A stretch of DNA of 64,000 nucleotides. Source: REEB76 sp963774895. GTDB taxonomy: Bacteria > Pseudomonadota > Gammaproteobacteria > Natronospirales > REEB76. The position numbers were made by a program, and so were the translations under genes. Location of the stretch: contig CAVZGN010000002.1 in NCBI GenBank assembly GCA_963774895.1, positions 1-64,000 on the forward strand, in the 5' to 3' direction. The notes beneath the pieces are model-generated. The model did no database searches, was not told the DNA's origin, and saw only the letters and a program-made list of their open reading frames with translations. Shown piece by piece: positions 17,817 through 27,095 of this stretch. Position 1 is the stretch's first letter. Each line of letters begins with the position of its first letter.

Positions 17817-19361
17817 ATGAAGAAAGCACTCACCTGCCTGCCTTTGCTGGCGCTGTTGCTGTCCGCCCCCGCCTTCTCTGCGGAACAGGCTCCCTCAGCC
17901 AAAACTTCAGCGACTGCGGCCAGTGCCGCTCCGGCCGCCAGGGAAGAAAAGGTCGCCACTCAGCATACTGTGGCCATCAACAGCGAGATGATCCGCTACA
18001 CCGCCACTGCCGGCACGCTGATCCTGCGCGATGACAAAGGCGAACCCACTGCCAGCCTGTTCTATGTCGCCTATACCAAGGATGGCGTGCAAGACCTCAG
18101 TCACCGTCCGGTGACTTTCCTGTATAACGGCGGCCCCGGTTCTTCCAGCATCTGGCTGCACATAGGTGCCTTCGGCCCGATGCGTGTGGTGACCACGGAT
18201 GCGGCGCCCACGCCGCCGCCGCCCTACGACCTGGTCCCCAACCAGTACTCACTGCTGGACAAAAGTGATTTGGTGTTCATCGACGCCATGAGCACCGGTT
18301 TCAGCAAACTTTTGGGCAAAGCAGAAGGCAAGGATTTCTGGGGCGTGGACCAGGACACCAAATCTTTCGGCCAGTTCATCCAGCGCTACGTGACGGTCTA
18401 TGACCGCTGGCTGTCACCCAAGTATCTGCTAGGCGAAAGCTACGGCACCACCCGTTCGGCCAATCTGGCGGACTGGCTGCAGCATCAGGGCATCGCGTTG
18501 AACGGCGTGATTCTGGTGTCGTCGGTGCTCAACTACGGCGACACTTTCCCGGGCACGGATCTCGCCTACATCACTTACCTGCCGTCCTATGCCGCCATCG
18601 CCTGGTATCACGACAAGCTGCCGAACAAACCCGCGGACCTGCAGGCCTTCCTGCAACAGGTGCGCCAGTTCGCGCGCGGCGAATACGCCGACGCCCTGTT
18701 TCAGGGCTCCAGCCTGCCGGCGGCCGAATACGCTGATGTGCTGGCGAAGCTTCAGCAATACACCGGCCTCTCGCAACAATACCTGAAGGATGCAAACCTG
18801 CGGGTGGACCCCACGCGCTTCCGCGCCCAGTTATTGCGTGGCGACGATCGCATCATGGGCCGTTATGACGCGCGTTTCGAAGGCATCAATCCGGACGACG
18901 ACGCCGAGAGCCCGGAATACGATCCCTCGGACTCCTCCATCGGCCCGGCGTTCACCGCCGCCTGGAACTGGTACCTGCAAAACGAACTGCATTACCACAG
19001 CGATGTGGCGTATGCAGTGACCGGCTACGACGTGATCCGCAACTGGGACTGGAAACATCCGCTGCCGGGCCGGCCATCATTCTTTACGCCGCCATTGCCG
19101 GATGTGGCCGCTAATCTGGGTGAAGCCATGCGTCAGAATCCGCACCTGAAGGTGTTCTCGGCCAATGGTTATTTTGACCTGGCGACCCCGTTCTTTAAGA
19201 CCGAATTCGACATCGACCAGCTGATGCTGCCGGCCGAAATCTACAAGAACGTCAGTTTCCATTACTATCCTTCGGGCCACATGATCTATTTGCATGTGCC
19301 GGCGCTGAAGGACTTGAAGAGCGATCTAGCCAAGTTCTACGACAATACTGACAACCAGTAG
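17817..19361 (+). CDS. S10 family serine carboxypeptidase-like protein, copy 1
   Basis: A 514-residue exported enzyme with a signal peptide (cleavage near AFSAEQ). The alpha/beta hydrolase fold of carboxypeptidase family S10 is recognisable from LYNGGPGSSSIW (oxyanion region), GESYGTTRSANL (nucleophile Ser208), NGYFDLATPFF (Asp454) and PSGHMIYL (His488), a complete triad. Such enzymes remove C-terminal residues from peptides, here in the periplasm. It is the first of three tandem paralogs. GGAGAT precedes the ATG. A 14-bp hairpin separates it from copy 2. Confidence 0.88.
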   Translation: MKKALTCLPLLALLLSAPAFSAEQAPSAKTSATAASAAPAAREEKVATQHTVAINSEMIRYTATAGTLILRDDKGEPTASLFYVAYTKDGVQDLSHRPVTFLYNGGPGSSSIWLHIGAFGPMRVVTTDAAPTPPPPYDLVPNQYSLLDKSDLVFIDAMSTGFSKLLGKAEGKDFWGVDQDTKSFGQFIQRYVTVYDRWLSPKYLLGESYGTTRSANLADWLQHQGIALNGVILVSSVLNYGDTFPGTDLAYITYLPSYAAIAWYHDKLPNKPADLQAFLQQVRQFARGEYADALFQGSSLPAAEYADVLAKLQQYTGLSQQYLKDANLRVDPTRFRAQLLRGDDRIMGRYDARFEGINPDDDAESPEYDPSDSSIGPAFTAAWNWYLQNELHYHSDVAYAVTGYDVIRNWDWKHPLPGRPSFFTPPLPDVAANLGEAMRQNPHLKVFSANGYFDLATPFFKTEFDIDQLMLPAEIYKNVSFHYYPSGHMIYLHVPALKDLKSDLAKFYDNTDNQ

Positions 19362-19374
19362 CCCATCAGCTATG

Positions 19375-19406
19375 CAACAACACCCGCGGCTTCGCGGGTG
19401 TTGTTG
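19375..19406 (+). other. 14-bp perfect hairpin between S10 copies 1 and 2
   Basis: CAACAACACCCGCG (19375-19388) and CGCGGGTGTTGTTG (19393-19406) pair perfectly around GCTT. No T-tract follows, so it is more likely an mRNA-stabilising, processing or attenuating hairpin within the S10 operon than a simple terminator. Copy 2 starts 24 bases downstream. Confidence 0.7.
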
Positions 19407-19430
19407 CCATACGCAAATACAGGAAATGCC

Positions 19431-20966
19431 ATGAAAAAAGCTCTAGCTTTGCTGCCAGTCCTGCTGTTGTGCGCCATGAGTGCATCCGCATTCGCCGATG
19501 ATGCGCCGGCAAAATCTAACGCTCAGCAACTCCCGGTACCGCAGGAAACCACTTCGGTCACACAGCACAGTGTGGTAGTCAACGGCCAAACCATCCAATA
19601 CACCGCCACCGCCGGCAATCTGCTCATCAGGAACGACCAGGGTGACACCGTCGGCAGTTTCTTTTATGTGGGCTATACCCAGGATGGAGTGAAAGACTTG
19701 TCCCATCGTCCTGTGACCTTCCTGTTCAATGGCGGCCCGGGTTCCTCCAGCATCTGGTTGCACATGGGTTCCTTCGGGCCGGTGCGTGTAGAAACTGCCA
19801 ACGCCAAAGCCACGCCGCCTCCACCCTATAAACTTGTACCCAATCAATATTCTCTGCTGGATAAAAGCGACCTGGTGTTCATCGACGCCATCGGCACCGG
19901 TTTTTCACGTATCGTCGGTAAGGGCACGCCCAAGGATTTCTATGGCACCGACCCGGACATCGAGTCTTTCGGCAGATTCATCCAGCGTTACGTGACACTC
20001 AACAACCGCTGGCAGTCACCGAAGTTCCTGCTGGGCGAGAGCTATGGCACCACCCGTGCCGCGGGACTGGTGGACTGGCTGCAGGAAAAGGGCATGGCCT
20101 TCAATGGCGTGATCCTGCAATCCTCATGGCTGAATGCTTTCGTGGATTTCCCCGGACCGCCCTTCAGTCTGGACCTGCCGTACGAGCTGTACCTGCCGAC
20201 CATGGCGGCCAGCGCCTGGTATCACGACAAGTTGCCGCAGAAGCCGGCGGATCTGACCGCGTTCCTGGAGCAGGTAAGACAGTTCGCTTTGGGCGATTAC
20301 GCGCGTGCCCTCGATCAGGGTGACAGACTTTCTTCTGCCGATACCCAAAACATCGCGCAAAAGCTGCACGACTATACCGGCTTGCCAGTACAGTACATTC
20401 TGGATGCCAAGCTGCGTATCACGCCGGACCGTTTTGAGAAAGAACTGCTGCGTGGAGATGAGCGCACCGCGGGCCGTCTGGATGCGCGTTTCCCGGGTAT
20501 CGACCATGACGCCGCGGGCGAAACACCCGATTATGATCCTTCCGGTACCGCCATCGGCCCCGCTTACACCGCCGCATTCCACTGGTACCTCGCCAACGAA
20601 CTCAAGTACACGACCGATCTCGATTACAAGGTTGAGAACTACCGGGAAGTGGGCAAGGACTGGGACAACAGCCAACGCATCGACCGCCAGAAATACCCAC
20701 TCATGGACGTGGAGGAGAACCTGCGCCAGGCTATGACCGAGAATCCGCATTTGAAGGTATTCTCAGCGAACGGCTATTTCGATTTCGCCACCCCGTTCTT
20801 CGAGACCGAATACGATCTCGACCATACGGGCCTGGATGCCTCGCTCAAGAAAAACATCAGCTACGGCTATTACCAGTCCGGTCATATGATCTATTTGAAT
20901 GTCCCGGCACTGGAAAAATACAAAGCCGATATGGCCAAATTTTACGATAGCGTACTTAGTAATTGA
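19431..20966 (+). CDS. S10 family serine carboxypeptidase-like protein, copy 2
   Basis: A 511-residue paralog of the preceding gene with signal peptide (MKKALALLPVLLLCAMSASAFADD). It has the same motif series: FNGGPGSSSIW, GESYGTTRAAGL (Ser204), NGYFDFATPFF (Asp) and QSGHMIYL (His), so the triad is intact. ATG 19431 was chosen over the longer frame at 19398 because AGGAA precedes it and the signal peptide starts there. The middle region, which shapes the substrate pocket, differs from copies 1 and 3, suggesting a different specificity. Confidence 0.88.
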   Translation: MKKALALLPVLLLCAMSASAFADDAPAKSNAQQLPVPQETTSVTQHSVVVNGQTIQYTATAGNLLIRNDQGDTVGSFFYVGYTQDGVKDLSHRPVTFLFNGGPGSSSIWLHMGSFGPVRVETANAKATPPPPYKLVPNQYSLLDKSDLVFIDAIGTGFSRIVGKGTPKDFYGTDPDIESFGRFIQRYVTLNNRWQSPKFLLGESYGTTRAAGLVDWLQEKGMAFNGVILQSSWLNAFVDFPGPPFSLDLPYELYLPTMAASAWYHDKLPQKPADLTAFLEQVRQFALGDYARALDQGDRLSSADTQNIAQKLHDYTGLPVQYILDAKLRITPDRFEKELLRGDERTAGRLDARFPGIDHDAAGETPDYDPSGTAIGPAYTAAFHWYLANELKYTTDLDYKVENYREVGKDWDNSQRIDRQKYPLMDVEENLRQAMTENPHLKVFSANGYFDFATPFFETEYDLDHTGLDASLKKNISYGYYQSGHMIYLNVPALEKYKADMAKFYDSVLSN

Positions 20967-21004
20967 TAAGCCGATAGATAATCACAAACAATTCGGAGAT
21001 CCCC

Positions 21005-22546
21005 ATGCAACGTCTAATTATCTACCTGTTAGCCCTCAGTATGTTGATTGCCGCTTCAGCAGATTTTGCCGCGGATATGGCCAAACCTGCCGCTACCCAT
21101 ACGCCGGCGGCTACTGCTGATGCCAAAGAACAAAAATCCATCAGCCATGGCAGCGTGACGGTGAACGGTCAGACCATCAAATACACTGCGACTGCCGGAA
21201 CAATTATCCTTAAAAATGACAAGGGCGATCAGACCGCCAGCATGTTCTACATTGCCTACACCAAGGATGGCGCCAGATCGGAAAAACGACCGCTGACCTT
21301 TGCCTACAATGGCGGTCCCGGCGGTTCCTCAGTGCTGGTGAACATCGGCGGATTCGGGCCGATGCGTGTACACACTACCGATGCGGCACCCACACCGCCG
21401 CCGCCTTACACTTTGGAAAGCAACCCCTACAGCCTGCTGGACAAGACCGACCTGGTGTTCATCGACGCGGTGGGCACCGGTTTCAGCAAGCTGCTCGGCA
21501 AGGCCACTGACAAGGACTTCTGGGGCACGGACCCGGACGTGCAATCCTTCGGCGAATTCATCGTAAATTACATCACCGAAAATAACCGCTGGAATTCCCC
21601 CAAGTTCGTATTGGGTGAATCCTACGGCACGCCGCGCTCAGCGATGCTGGCCAACTGGCTGCAGGACAAGGGCGTGGCCCTGAATGGCGTGATCCTGCTT
21701 TCCAGTATCCTGGACTTCAACAACGAGTTCTGGTTCCAGCCTCCCGGTTCCAATGACCTGTCATACGAGCTGTACCTGCCGAGTTATGCGGCCGTTGCCT
21801 GGTATCACAACCAGCTTTCCAACAAGCCCGCGGACCTGCCGGCGTTCCTGCAACAGGTGCGCCAGTTCGCGCTCGGTGAATACGCCCAAGCGCTGCAGGC
21901 GGGCGACAGTATCAGTACGGATCAGGAAACATCGGCGCTGGACCAGTTGCATGCCTTTACGGGCCTAAGCGCAACCTATTTGAGGGAAACGAAACTACGT
22001 ATCGAACCGGAGCGCTTCATGAAGCAGATATTGCGCGGTGAGGGTCGTATGGTTGGTCGCTTTGATGCGCGCTACGAAGGCATCGACTTCGATTCTGCTG
22101 GAGAATTCCCCGGCTATGACCCTTCGAGCACGGCCATGTTTCCAGCCGTGGTCAGCGCATTTCACTGGTATCTGAACAACGATCTGAAATACAGCAGTGA
22201 CGCTGACTATGAGTTCCTCAATTATAAAGTCGGCCGCGCCTGGGATTGGCACCATACGGTGGACGGCGAAAAATATCCGGTGCCCGATACGCTGCCGGAT
22301 CTGCGCGATGCCATGACCCAGAATCCGCATCTCAAGGTATTTTCAGGCAACGGCTACTTTGATCTGGCAACACCGTTTTTCAAAACCGAATATGAACTCA
22401 ACCACATGGGCCTCGATTCGTCACTGCAAAAGCACATCACCTTCGATTATTACCCCGATGGCTACATGCTCTACATACACACGGAAGCGCTGGCCAAACT
22501 GCATACCGATCTGGATAGTTTCTACGACTCTGCCGCACAGGAATAA
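21005..22546 (+). CDS. S10 carboxypeptidase-like protein, copy 3, catalytic His replaced by Tyr
   Basis: A 513-residue third paralog with signal peptide. It keeps YNGGPGGSSVL, GESYGTPRSAML (Ser206) and NGYFDLATPFF (Asp). At the position of the catalytic histidine, however, it reads YYPDGYMLYIH, with Tyr487 where copies 1 and 2 have GHMIYL. The surrounding residues align without gaps, so this is a true substitution. Either the protein is a pseudo-peptidase (binding or regulatory role) or the triad is rearranged. The reading frame is intact and the operon position conserved. It is convergent with the tlpA-like gene. Confidence 0.86.
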   Translation: MQRLIIYLLALSMLIAASADFAADMAKPAATHTPAATADAKEQKSISHGSVTVNGQTIKYTATAGTIILKNDKGDQTASMFYIAYTKDGARSEKRPLTFAYNGGPGGSSVLVNIGGFGPMRVHTTDAAPTPPPPYTLESNPYSLLDKTDLVFIDAVGTGFSKLLGKATDKDFWGTDPDVQSFGEFIVNYITENNRWNSPKFVLGESYGTPRSAMLANWLQDKGVALNGVILLSSILDFNNEFWFQPPGSNDLSYELYLPSYAAVAWYHNQLSNKPADLPAFLQQVRQFALGEYAQALQAGDSISTDQETSALDQLHAFTGLSATYLRETKLRIEPERFMKQILRGEGRMVGRFDARYEGIDFDSAGEFPGYDPSSTAMFPAVVSAFHWYLNNDLKYSSDADYEFLNYKVGRAWDWHHTVDGEKYPVPDTLPDLRDAMTQNPHLKVFSGNGYFDLATPFFKTEYELNHMGLDSSLQKHITFDYYPDGYMLYIHTEALAKLHTDLDSFYDSAAQE

Positions 22547-22570
22547 TCAGCAGGAAACAAAGGCTGCGGA

Positions 22571-23089
22571 TTATTTTTTGTCGCTGCCGGCGAGTAGCGG
22601 TTTAACGACCGTCTCCAGATTTTGCCGGGTCGCCGGCATGCCTCCTGCCCAGAGCTCGGCACGCAATATGCCCTGTTTATCGAAAACATAGGTCATGGGT
22701 ACGATACGCGGCGGCCCGAAACCGTTTTGGGTTGCATGTTTGAGTATCGCCGCGGGATACTGAAATTGCTTCATGACTTTGCGCACCGCATTCTCGTCGT
22801 GGATGCCATCCGCGCTCAGGCCCAGCAGCTCCAATCCCTGCGGATGGAAGTGTTTGTAGAAATCATTGAGCATCGGCATCTCGGCACGGCAAGGGACGCA
22901 CCAGGTGGCCCAGACGTTGATGACCACTACCTGGCCGTGTGATTTTGTCAGATCGAAGGCTTTGCCATCCAGCTCATTGACCACCAGCGCCGGCGCCGTC
23001 TGGCCGACCAGCGGCGCCGCCATCGTCGCAGGATTCATGCACATGATGGAAAGCAATACTAAACATGTAATAAATAATCGAAGTGTCAT
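22571..23089 (-). CDS. TlpA-like periplasmic thioredoxin
   Basis: A 172-residue protein with an N-terminal signal/anchor (about residues 1-24) and a TlpA/ResA-type thioredoxin fold carrying the redox motif WCVPC (Cys64, Cys67). Such proteins reduce disulfides in exported proteins, for example apocytochromes or copper-site assembly factors. It follows the Cys-rich barrel gene by 14 bases in the same operon. That protein's N-terminal Cys cluster is therefore a likely client, as inference. Confidence 0.88.
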   Translation of the reverse strand: MTLRLFITCLVLLSIMCMNPATMAAPLVGQTAPALVVNELDGKAFDLTKSHGQVVVINVWATWCVPCRAEMPMLNDFYKHFHPQGLELLGLSADGIHDENAVRKVMKQFQYPAAILKHATQNGFGPPRIVPMTYVFDKQGILRAELWAGGMPATRQNLETVVKPLLAGSDKK

Positions 23090-23103
23090 ATCCGGATTCC
23101 TGT

Positions 23104-24039
23104 TCAGTAACTATAAGACAGGATGAATTTATACAGCCTCGAAGCCACCAACTGGTTGCCATTGAAGTTTTGATAGACCGGTACCTCCACATCGGCAAAC
23201 AATTTCATACTACCCACATCGTACTCCAGACCGGGAGCGAGCAAGAGGCGCTGATAGCCGCTGTCAGGTGGGTCCGCCTGTGCACCACTGTCATGCAGCC
23301 GATCAGACGCGATGAGCTGAAATTGCGGCGCGATCTGGCTGTTCGCACCCACCGACCAGCCGTTGTAATAGATTCCGACCGCCGCATCCAGTTCATTACC
23401 GGGCCGGTAGCCGTCGCGCGTGGCAAATGCGCGCTGCCACTGGGCCTGCACAAACCAGTTCCAGATATTGTCTTTGGTCAGTCCGCCCTGATGGTAGCCG
23501 CCGATGATGGTGTCAGTGCTGCCGGAGCCGATGGAGGTATCCCGGTCGAAGTTCGGATAGGTGTAGTCACCACTTGGGAGCTTCAGTCCGAAGATGATGC
23601 CAGTGGACATATCCGGGGAGAACCCGGTGTACATGCCAAGCAGGCGGATATCCCCTAAGGCGTCGTGGTGGAAGCCGGCGATACTGCCGTCATCCTGGGT
23701 GGTTACGAATAACCGGTCCCAATAGGGGATCTCCGCCATCACCCCCCAGTCGCGGTTGAACATGTACTGCAGTCCCACGGTGTAGAAATCAGTACGGATA
23801 TTCTTGTCGTCGTTGTTGGCCGCCGGCGCCGAAGAGGTACCGCTCCAGTTCTGGTCCTGGTTCATGTAGTCATATTCCAACCACGCCGTGGTTCCCGAGC
23901 CGCTGGGGAACAGCGAGCTGGTGCCGACGCTGAATACGCCGCAACCACAGGCACAGCCATATGCAGCCGACATCGCACCAAAGAACGTGATGCAGAGTGA
24001 TATATATAACCAGATAGATAGTAATTTTCCCTTCACCAT
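23104..24039 (-). CDS. Cys-rich outer-membrane beta-barrel-like protein
   Basis: A 311-residue exported protein. After a signal segment it has a compact cysteine cluster GCACGCGVF (Cys29, Cys31, Cys33). Alternating aromatic beta-strand sequence follows, ending in the barrel-like terminus FILSYSY. I do not recognise a characterised family; the CxCxCG start followed by VFSVGTSS is a recurring feature of uncharacterised proteobacterial transporter-like barrels. ATG 24039 was chosen because AAGGGA precedes it; the frame is open to 24099. Together with the adjacent TlpA it may form a metal- or redox-related envelope unit. Confidence 0.65.
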   Translation of the reverse strand: MVKGKLLSIWLYISLCITFFGAMSAAYGCACGCGVFSVGTSSLFPSGSGTTAWLEYDYMNQDQNWSGTSSAPAANNDDKNIRTDFYTVGLQYMFNRDWGVMAEIPYWDRLFVTTQDDGSIAGFHHDALGDIRLLGMYTGFSPDMSTGIIFGLKLPSGDYTYPNFDRDTSIGSGSTDTIIGGYHQGGLTKDNIWNWFVQAQWQRAFATRDGYRPGNELDAAVGIYYNGWSVGANSQIAPQFQLIASDRLHDSGAQADPPDSGYQRLLLAPGLEYDVGSMKLFADVEVPVYQNFNGNQLVASRLYKFILSYSY

Positions 24040-24248
24040 AAAGTTCCCTTTCACATCAATCGCAAGTACATGAAGATTGAATTGTAACCATGTGCCCAAT
24101 GATCTACCAAAATAAACTCTATACCTTCATTCTAGTGTCATTTATAAGACAAGTTCTTTTGATAACGAACGCGATGTTATCGCATATCGAAGCGTAAATC
24201 ATCATTCATATTCAACCGCTGATTGTCGGGCCTTGTGACGGATTCTCG

Positions 24249-25556
24249 TCAAATCGGTTCCAGTCGGCCGCTACGATCCGGATGATGGAATAGAATCACC
24301 ACTACAACGGAGGACATTGCCAGCAATGCCATCAGCCAGAAAGCCACGTTGAAACTCTGTGTCACACCCACGAGCCAACCTGTAACCAGCGGCGCTGCGA
24401 AACCCGAGATGGCGAAGAATGTATCCATGACACCGAGCGCCGTGCCGGCGCGCTCCCGCGCCACATCCACATTGACGGCGTAAAAAGCTGCATTCGCACA
24501 CATACTTAAACCCACCGCCAAGGAGATGAACAGCAGCATCACCGTCAGATTGTGGATATAGATCACCGGCAGGATGCACAATCCCGCCAGCAGCTGCGTG
24601 ATCCAGATGGGATGGGAGCGTGCGATTCGCAGCTTGCCGGTTTTGCGCAACAACGCATCAGATAGATAACCGAAGGCCCATAACAACAATGCTGCAGCCA
24701 GCCACGGCAGTATTCCAAATAAACCCACTTGCTTTAAGTTGAGGTGGTATATGTTTTCTAAATATGTGGGCAGCCAGGTCATGAAGAAGAACAGGTAATA
24801 ACCGAATACGAAGAAAGACCAGTCATTGGCCAGGAGCGTAGGGTTGGACAGCAGAAACCTCCACATGCCCGGCATGTTTCGGCGGCGATGATGCAGGGTT
24901 TTGCTAGTGACGCTCCGATCAGTATGTTTGCCGTCGCGTATGTGTTCCAGTTCAGCTTGGTTCACGAAGCGGCTGTGCTCAGGAAAATCCCGGAATAGTA
25001 GCCACCAAACCGGCAGCCACACCAGCCCAAGGATCATGAGCACGATGAACATGCCGCGCCAGCCCAAATGGATGATGAGCTGGGTGGCGATTGGGGCACC
25101 GATGGCTAACGCCAGTGGCACCGCCACCAGGGAATTGGACAGGGCGATGGCGCGCTCGCGGCTGGACAGCCAATCGGCTACCCCGCGGTTCATGGCAGGA
25201 AAGTTGGGCCCTTCGGCCACGCCCAGCAACACCCGCATGCTGGCCAGCATCACAAAACCGATCGCCATGCCCGTGAGACCGCTGGCGAGTGACCATAACA
25301 GTGCGGCCCAGAAAAGCGTCACCCGCGCGCCATAGCGGTCGGCGAATATGCCGCCGAAGAATGTCGTCAGCATGTAACCGATGCTGAAGGCCGCCAATAT
25401 AAAACCGCTGTAAATGTCCTTGTCGTGCTGGCTGAACTGGAGATCATGGACGATATCGCTGATGGCGTAGGAGATGGCGGAGCGGTCGATATAGTTGACC
25501 ACGGTGATGGTGAAAATCAGCGCGATAATCACCCAGCGGAATCGGGTCATGCGCAT
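24249..25556 (-). CDS. MFS transporter, anion:cation symporter (ACS) type
   Basis: A 435-residue, 12-helix major facilitator. The N-terminus RFRWVIIALIFTITVVNYIDR is typical of the ACS subfamily (hexuronate, glucarate, phthalate and related organic-anion carriers), with the loop motif GGIFADRYGARV between helices 2 and 3. ATG 25556 was chosen because CTGGAG lies upstream; longer in-frame starts would overlap the GST gene. It is downstream of the lipoprotein and GST genes on the same strand. Substrate cannot be determined from sequence. Confidence 0.85.
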   Translation of the reverse strand: MRMTRFRWVIIALIFTITVVNYIDRSAISYAISDIVHDLQFSQHDKDIYSGFILAAFSIGYMLTTFFGGIFADRYGARVTLFWAALLWSLASGLTGMAIGFVMLASMRVLLGVAEGPNFPAMNRGVADWLSSRERAIALSNSLVAVPLALAIGAPIATQLIIHLGWRGMFIVLMILGLVWLPVWWLLFRDFPEHSRFVNQAELEHIRDGKHTDRSVTSKTLHHRRRNMPGMWRFLLSNPTLLANDWSFFVFGYYLFFFMTWLPTYLENIYHLNLKQVGLFGILPWLAAALLLWAFGYLSDALLRKTGKLRIARSHPIWITQLLAGLCILPVIYIHNLTVMLLFISLAVGLSMCANAAFYAVNVDVARERAGTALGVMDTFFAISGFAAPLVTGWLVGVTQSFNVAFWLMALLAMSSVVVVILFHHPDRSGRLEPI

Positions 25557-25603
25557 GCTTCTGCTCCAGTGATGTTTCTGATGAAAATAGTGCATGCCTG
25601 CTC

Positions 25604-26203
25604 TCAGGACATGGCTATATGCCCCGGTTGTGAACGTATGTTTTCGAGCCATTTGCTGACAGCTGGATAGCGGGAGAGATCGAAGCCACCTTCTTGGGCC
25701 ACATGGGTATACGCATACAGGGCGATATCAGCGATGGTGTAGTGCTCGCCCACGAAGAACACATGCCGGATGAGATGCTGCTCCATCACCGCGAGCGCCT
25801 GGTGACCGCGTTCGTGCAATCGAGGCAGCTCCAGACGCCGCTCATGTTCAGGCGGCAGGTATTTCATGATGAAACGCGCCACAGCGATATATGGTTCATG
25901 ACTGTACTGTTCAAAAAACAGCCACTGCATGACTTGCGCACGTTGCCAGCGGTCCTGAGGAAGGGACGGCGTATCCTCGGCCAGATAGCACAGCATTGCA
26001 TTGGATTCCGCAAGATATTGACCTGGCGCGATCTCCAGCAGCGGTACCTTGCCATTGGCATTCATGGCGAGGTAATCCGGGGTGCGCGTCTCGCCTTTGC
26101 GGGTATCTTTCTCAATCCATGCAAACGGGACATGCAGCTGCGTGAGCAGCAGTTTCGGTTTGTAGCAATTGCCTGAACCGGACATGCCGTAGAGCCGGTA
26201 CAT
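25604..26203 (-). CDS. Glutathione S-transferase family protein
   Basis: A 199-residue cytosolic GST. The N-terminal thioredoxin-like domain has YRLYGMSGSGNCYKPKLLL, with Ser and Cys at the usual catalytic position, NGKVPLLEI (cis-Pro) and AESNAMLCYLAE (glutathione gamma-Glu binding). An all-helical C-terminal domain carries YTIADIALYAY (N-capping box). It conjugates or reduces substrates with glutathione. It lies 10 bases after the TonB-C lipoprotein gene and 47 bases before the MFS start, so the three may be one transcript. Confidence 0.9.
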   Translation of the reverse strand: MYRLYGMSGSGNCYKPKLLLTQLHVPFAWIEKDTRKGETRTPDYLAMNANGKVPLLEIAPGQYLAESNAMLCYLAEDTPSLPQDRWQRAQVMQWLFFEQYSHEPYIAVARFIMKYLPPEHERRLELPRLHERGHQALAVMEQHLIRHVFFVGEHYTIADIALYAYTHVAQEGGFDLSRYPAVSKWLENIRSQPGHIAMS

Positions 26204-26213
26204 AAAGTCTTGC

Positions 26214-26975
26214 CTAGCTCCTGGGTGGCGTTATTTGCACCGGATTATTTTGTGCTGCGCTGGGCGGTGTGAACTTGACTGTAACGGTTACATGTTGAGT
26301 GGCGGCCGTTCTTGGCTCGCCCGTCAGCGGTTCGATGTACCATTGTTTCACAGCCGCTAAGGCCGCGCTGTCGAATAGACCGGGCGGTGTAGCAGTCTCC
26401 ACTTTCGGATTTACGGTCTGGCCGTGTGCTCCAATATCAAAGGACAGGGTCACGGAACCGGCTTGACGCTTATTCAGTAGCTCCGGCGGGTACACCGGAT
26501 TCATGCGGTAAATACGCCATTGATCAACGGTCACTATTTCACAGCGGCTATCTGGCGCATACACCTGTTTCTCGTTGCGACACATGAAGTGGGTGCGCTG
26601 CTGGCTGGCGTTGGGACCAAAAAACAGCGGATATATAAAATCTCTGTCTACTGGTTGGGTGCCATCCAGCGCAGGTTTAAACCTCCAATTCTGGAAGGCC
26701 GCTACTACATCTGCGGTGTCCGCAGGAGACAAATTGGAAAACTCCACTTTGGAATTCCGGACGCTACCATCGGACGTGACGGTAAAACGCAGTAGCATTT
26801 GCTGATCTGTTGGCTCTCCCATAATCGCCTGTAGGGCGGGGGTTACAGGCTGCTGGGTGGGGGTTCCAAACAGGATTGGTGCCTCGGGAACGGCCTTTGG
26901 GGGCGTGGGTGGTGGGGGAGTAGCACAACCAGCGAATAAAATCGGAATCATCAAAAAGACCCATATTTTTTGCAT
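26214..26975 (-). CDS. Lipoprotein with two TonB-C-like domains
   Basis: A 253-residue lipoprotein with lipobox ILFAGC, then a proline-rich stretch (ATPPPPTPPKAVPEAP). Two regions resemble the TonB C-terminal fold: about residues 60-115 (LLRFTVTSDGSVRNSKVEFS ... AFQNWRFKPALDG) and about 180-245 (YPPELLNKRQAGSVTLSFDI ... AVKQWYIEPLTG). Having two such domains and a lipid anchor instead of the TonB transmembrane helix is unusual; it is unlikely to be an energy transducer. ATG 26975 follows GGATGG. Confidence 0.72.
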   Translation of the reverse strand: MQKIWVFLMIPILFAGCATPPPPTPPKAVPEAPILFGTPTQQPVTPALQAIMGEPTDQQMLLRFTVTSDGSVRNSKVEFSNLSPADTADVVAAFQNWRFKPALDGTQPVDRDFIYPLFFGPNASQQRTHFMCRNEKQVYAPDSRCEIVTVDQWRIYRMNPVYPPELLNKRQAGSVTLSFDIGAHGQTVNPKVETATPPGLFDSAALAAVKQWYIEPLTGEPRTAATQHVTVTVKFTPPSAAQNNPVQITPPRS

Positions 26976-27095
26976 TATTTGCCATCCATAAGTACACGCG
27001 GTGATTGGTTTAAATGCTGATCTGAACATTAAGGCGTTACCTTAGCATGGGCTCTGCCGCCACCCAACATGGCTTCCAATTCGAAACGCTCTGGC

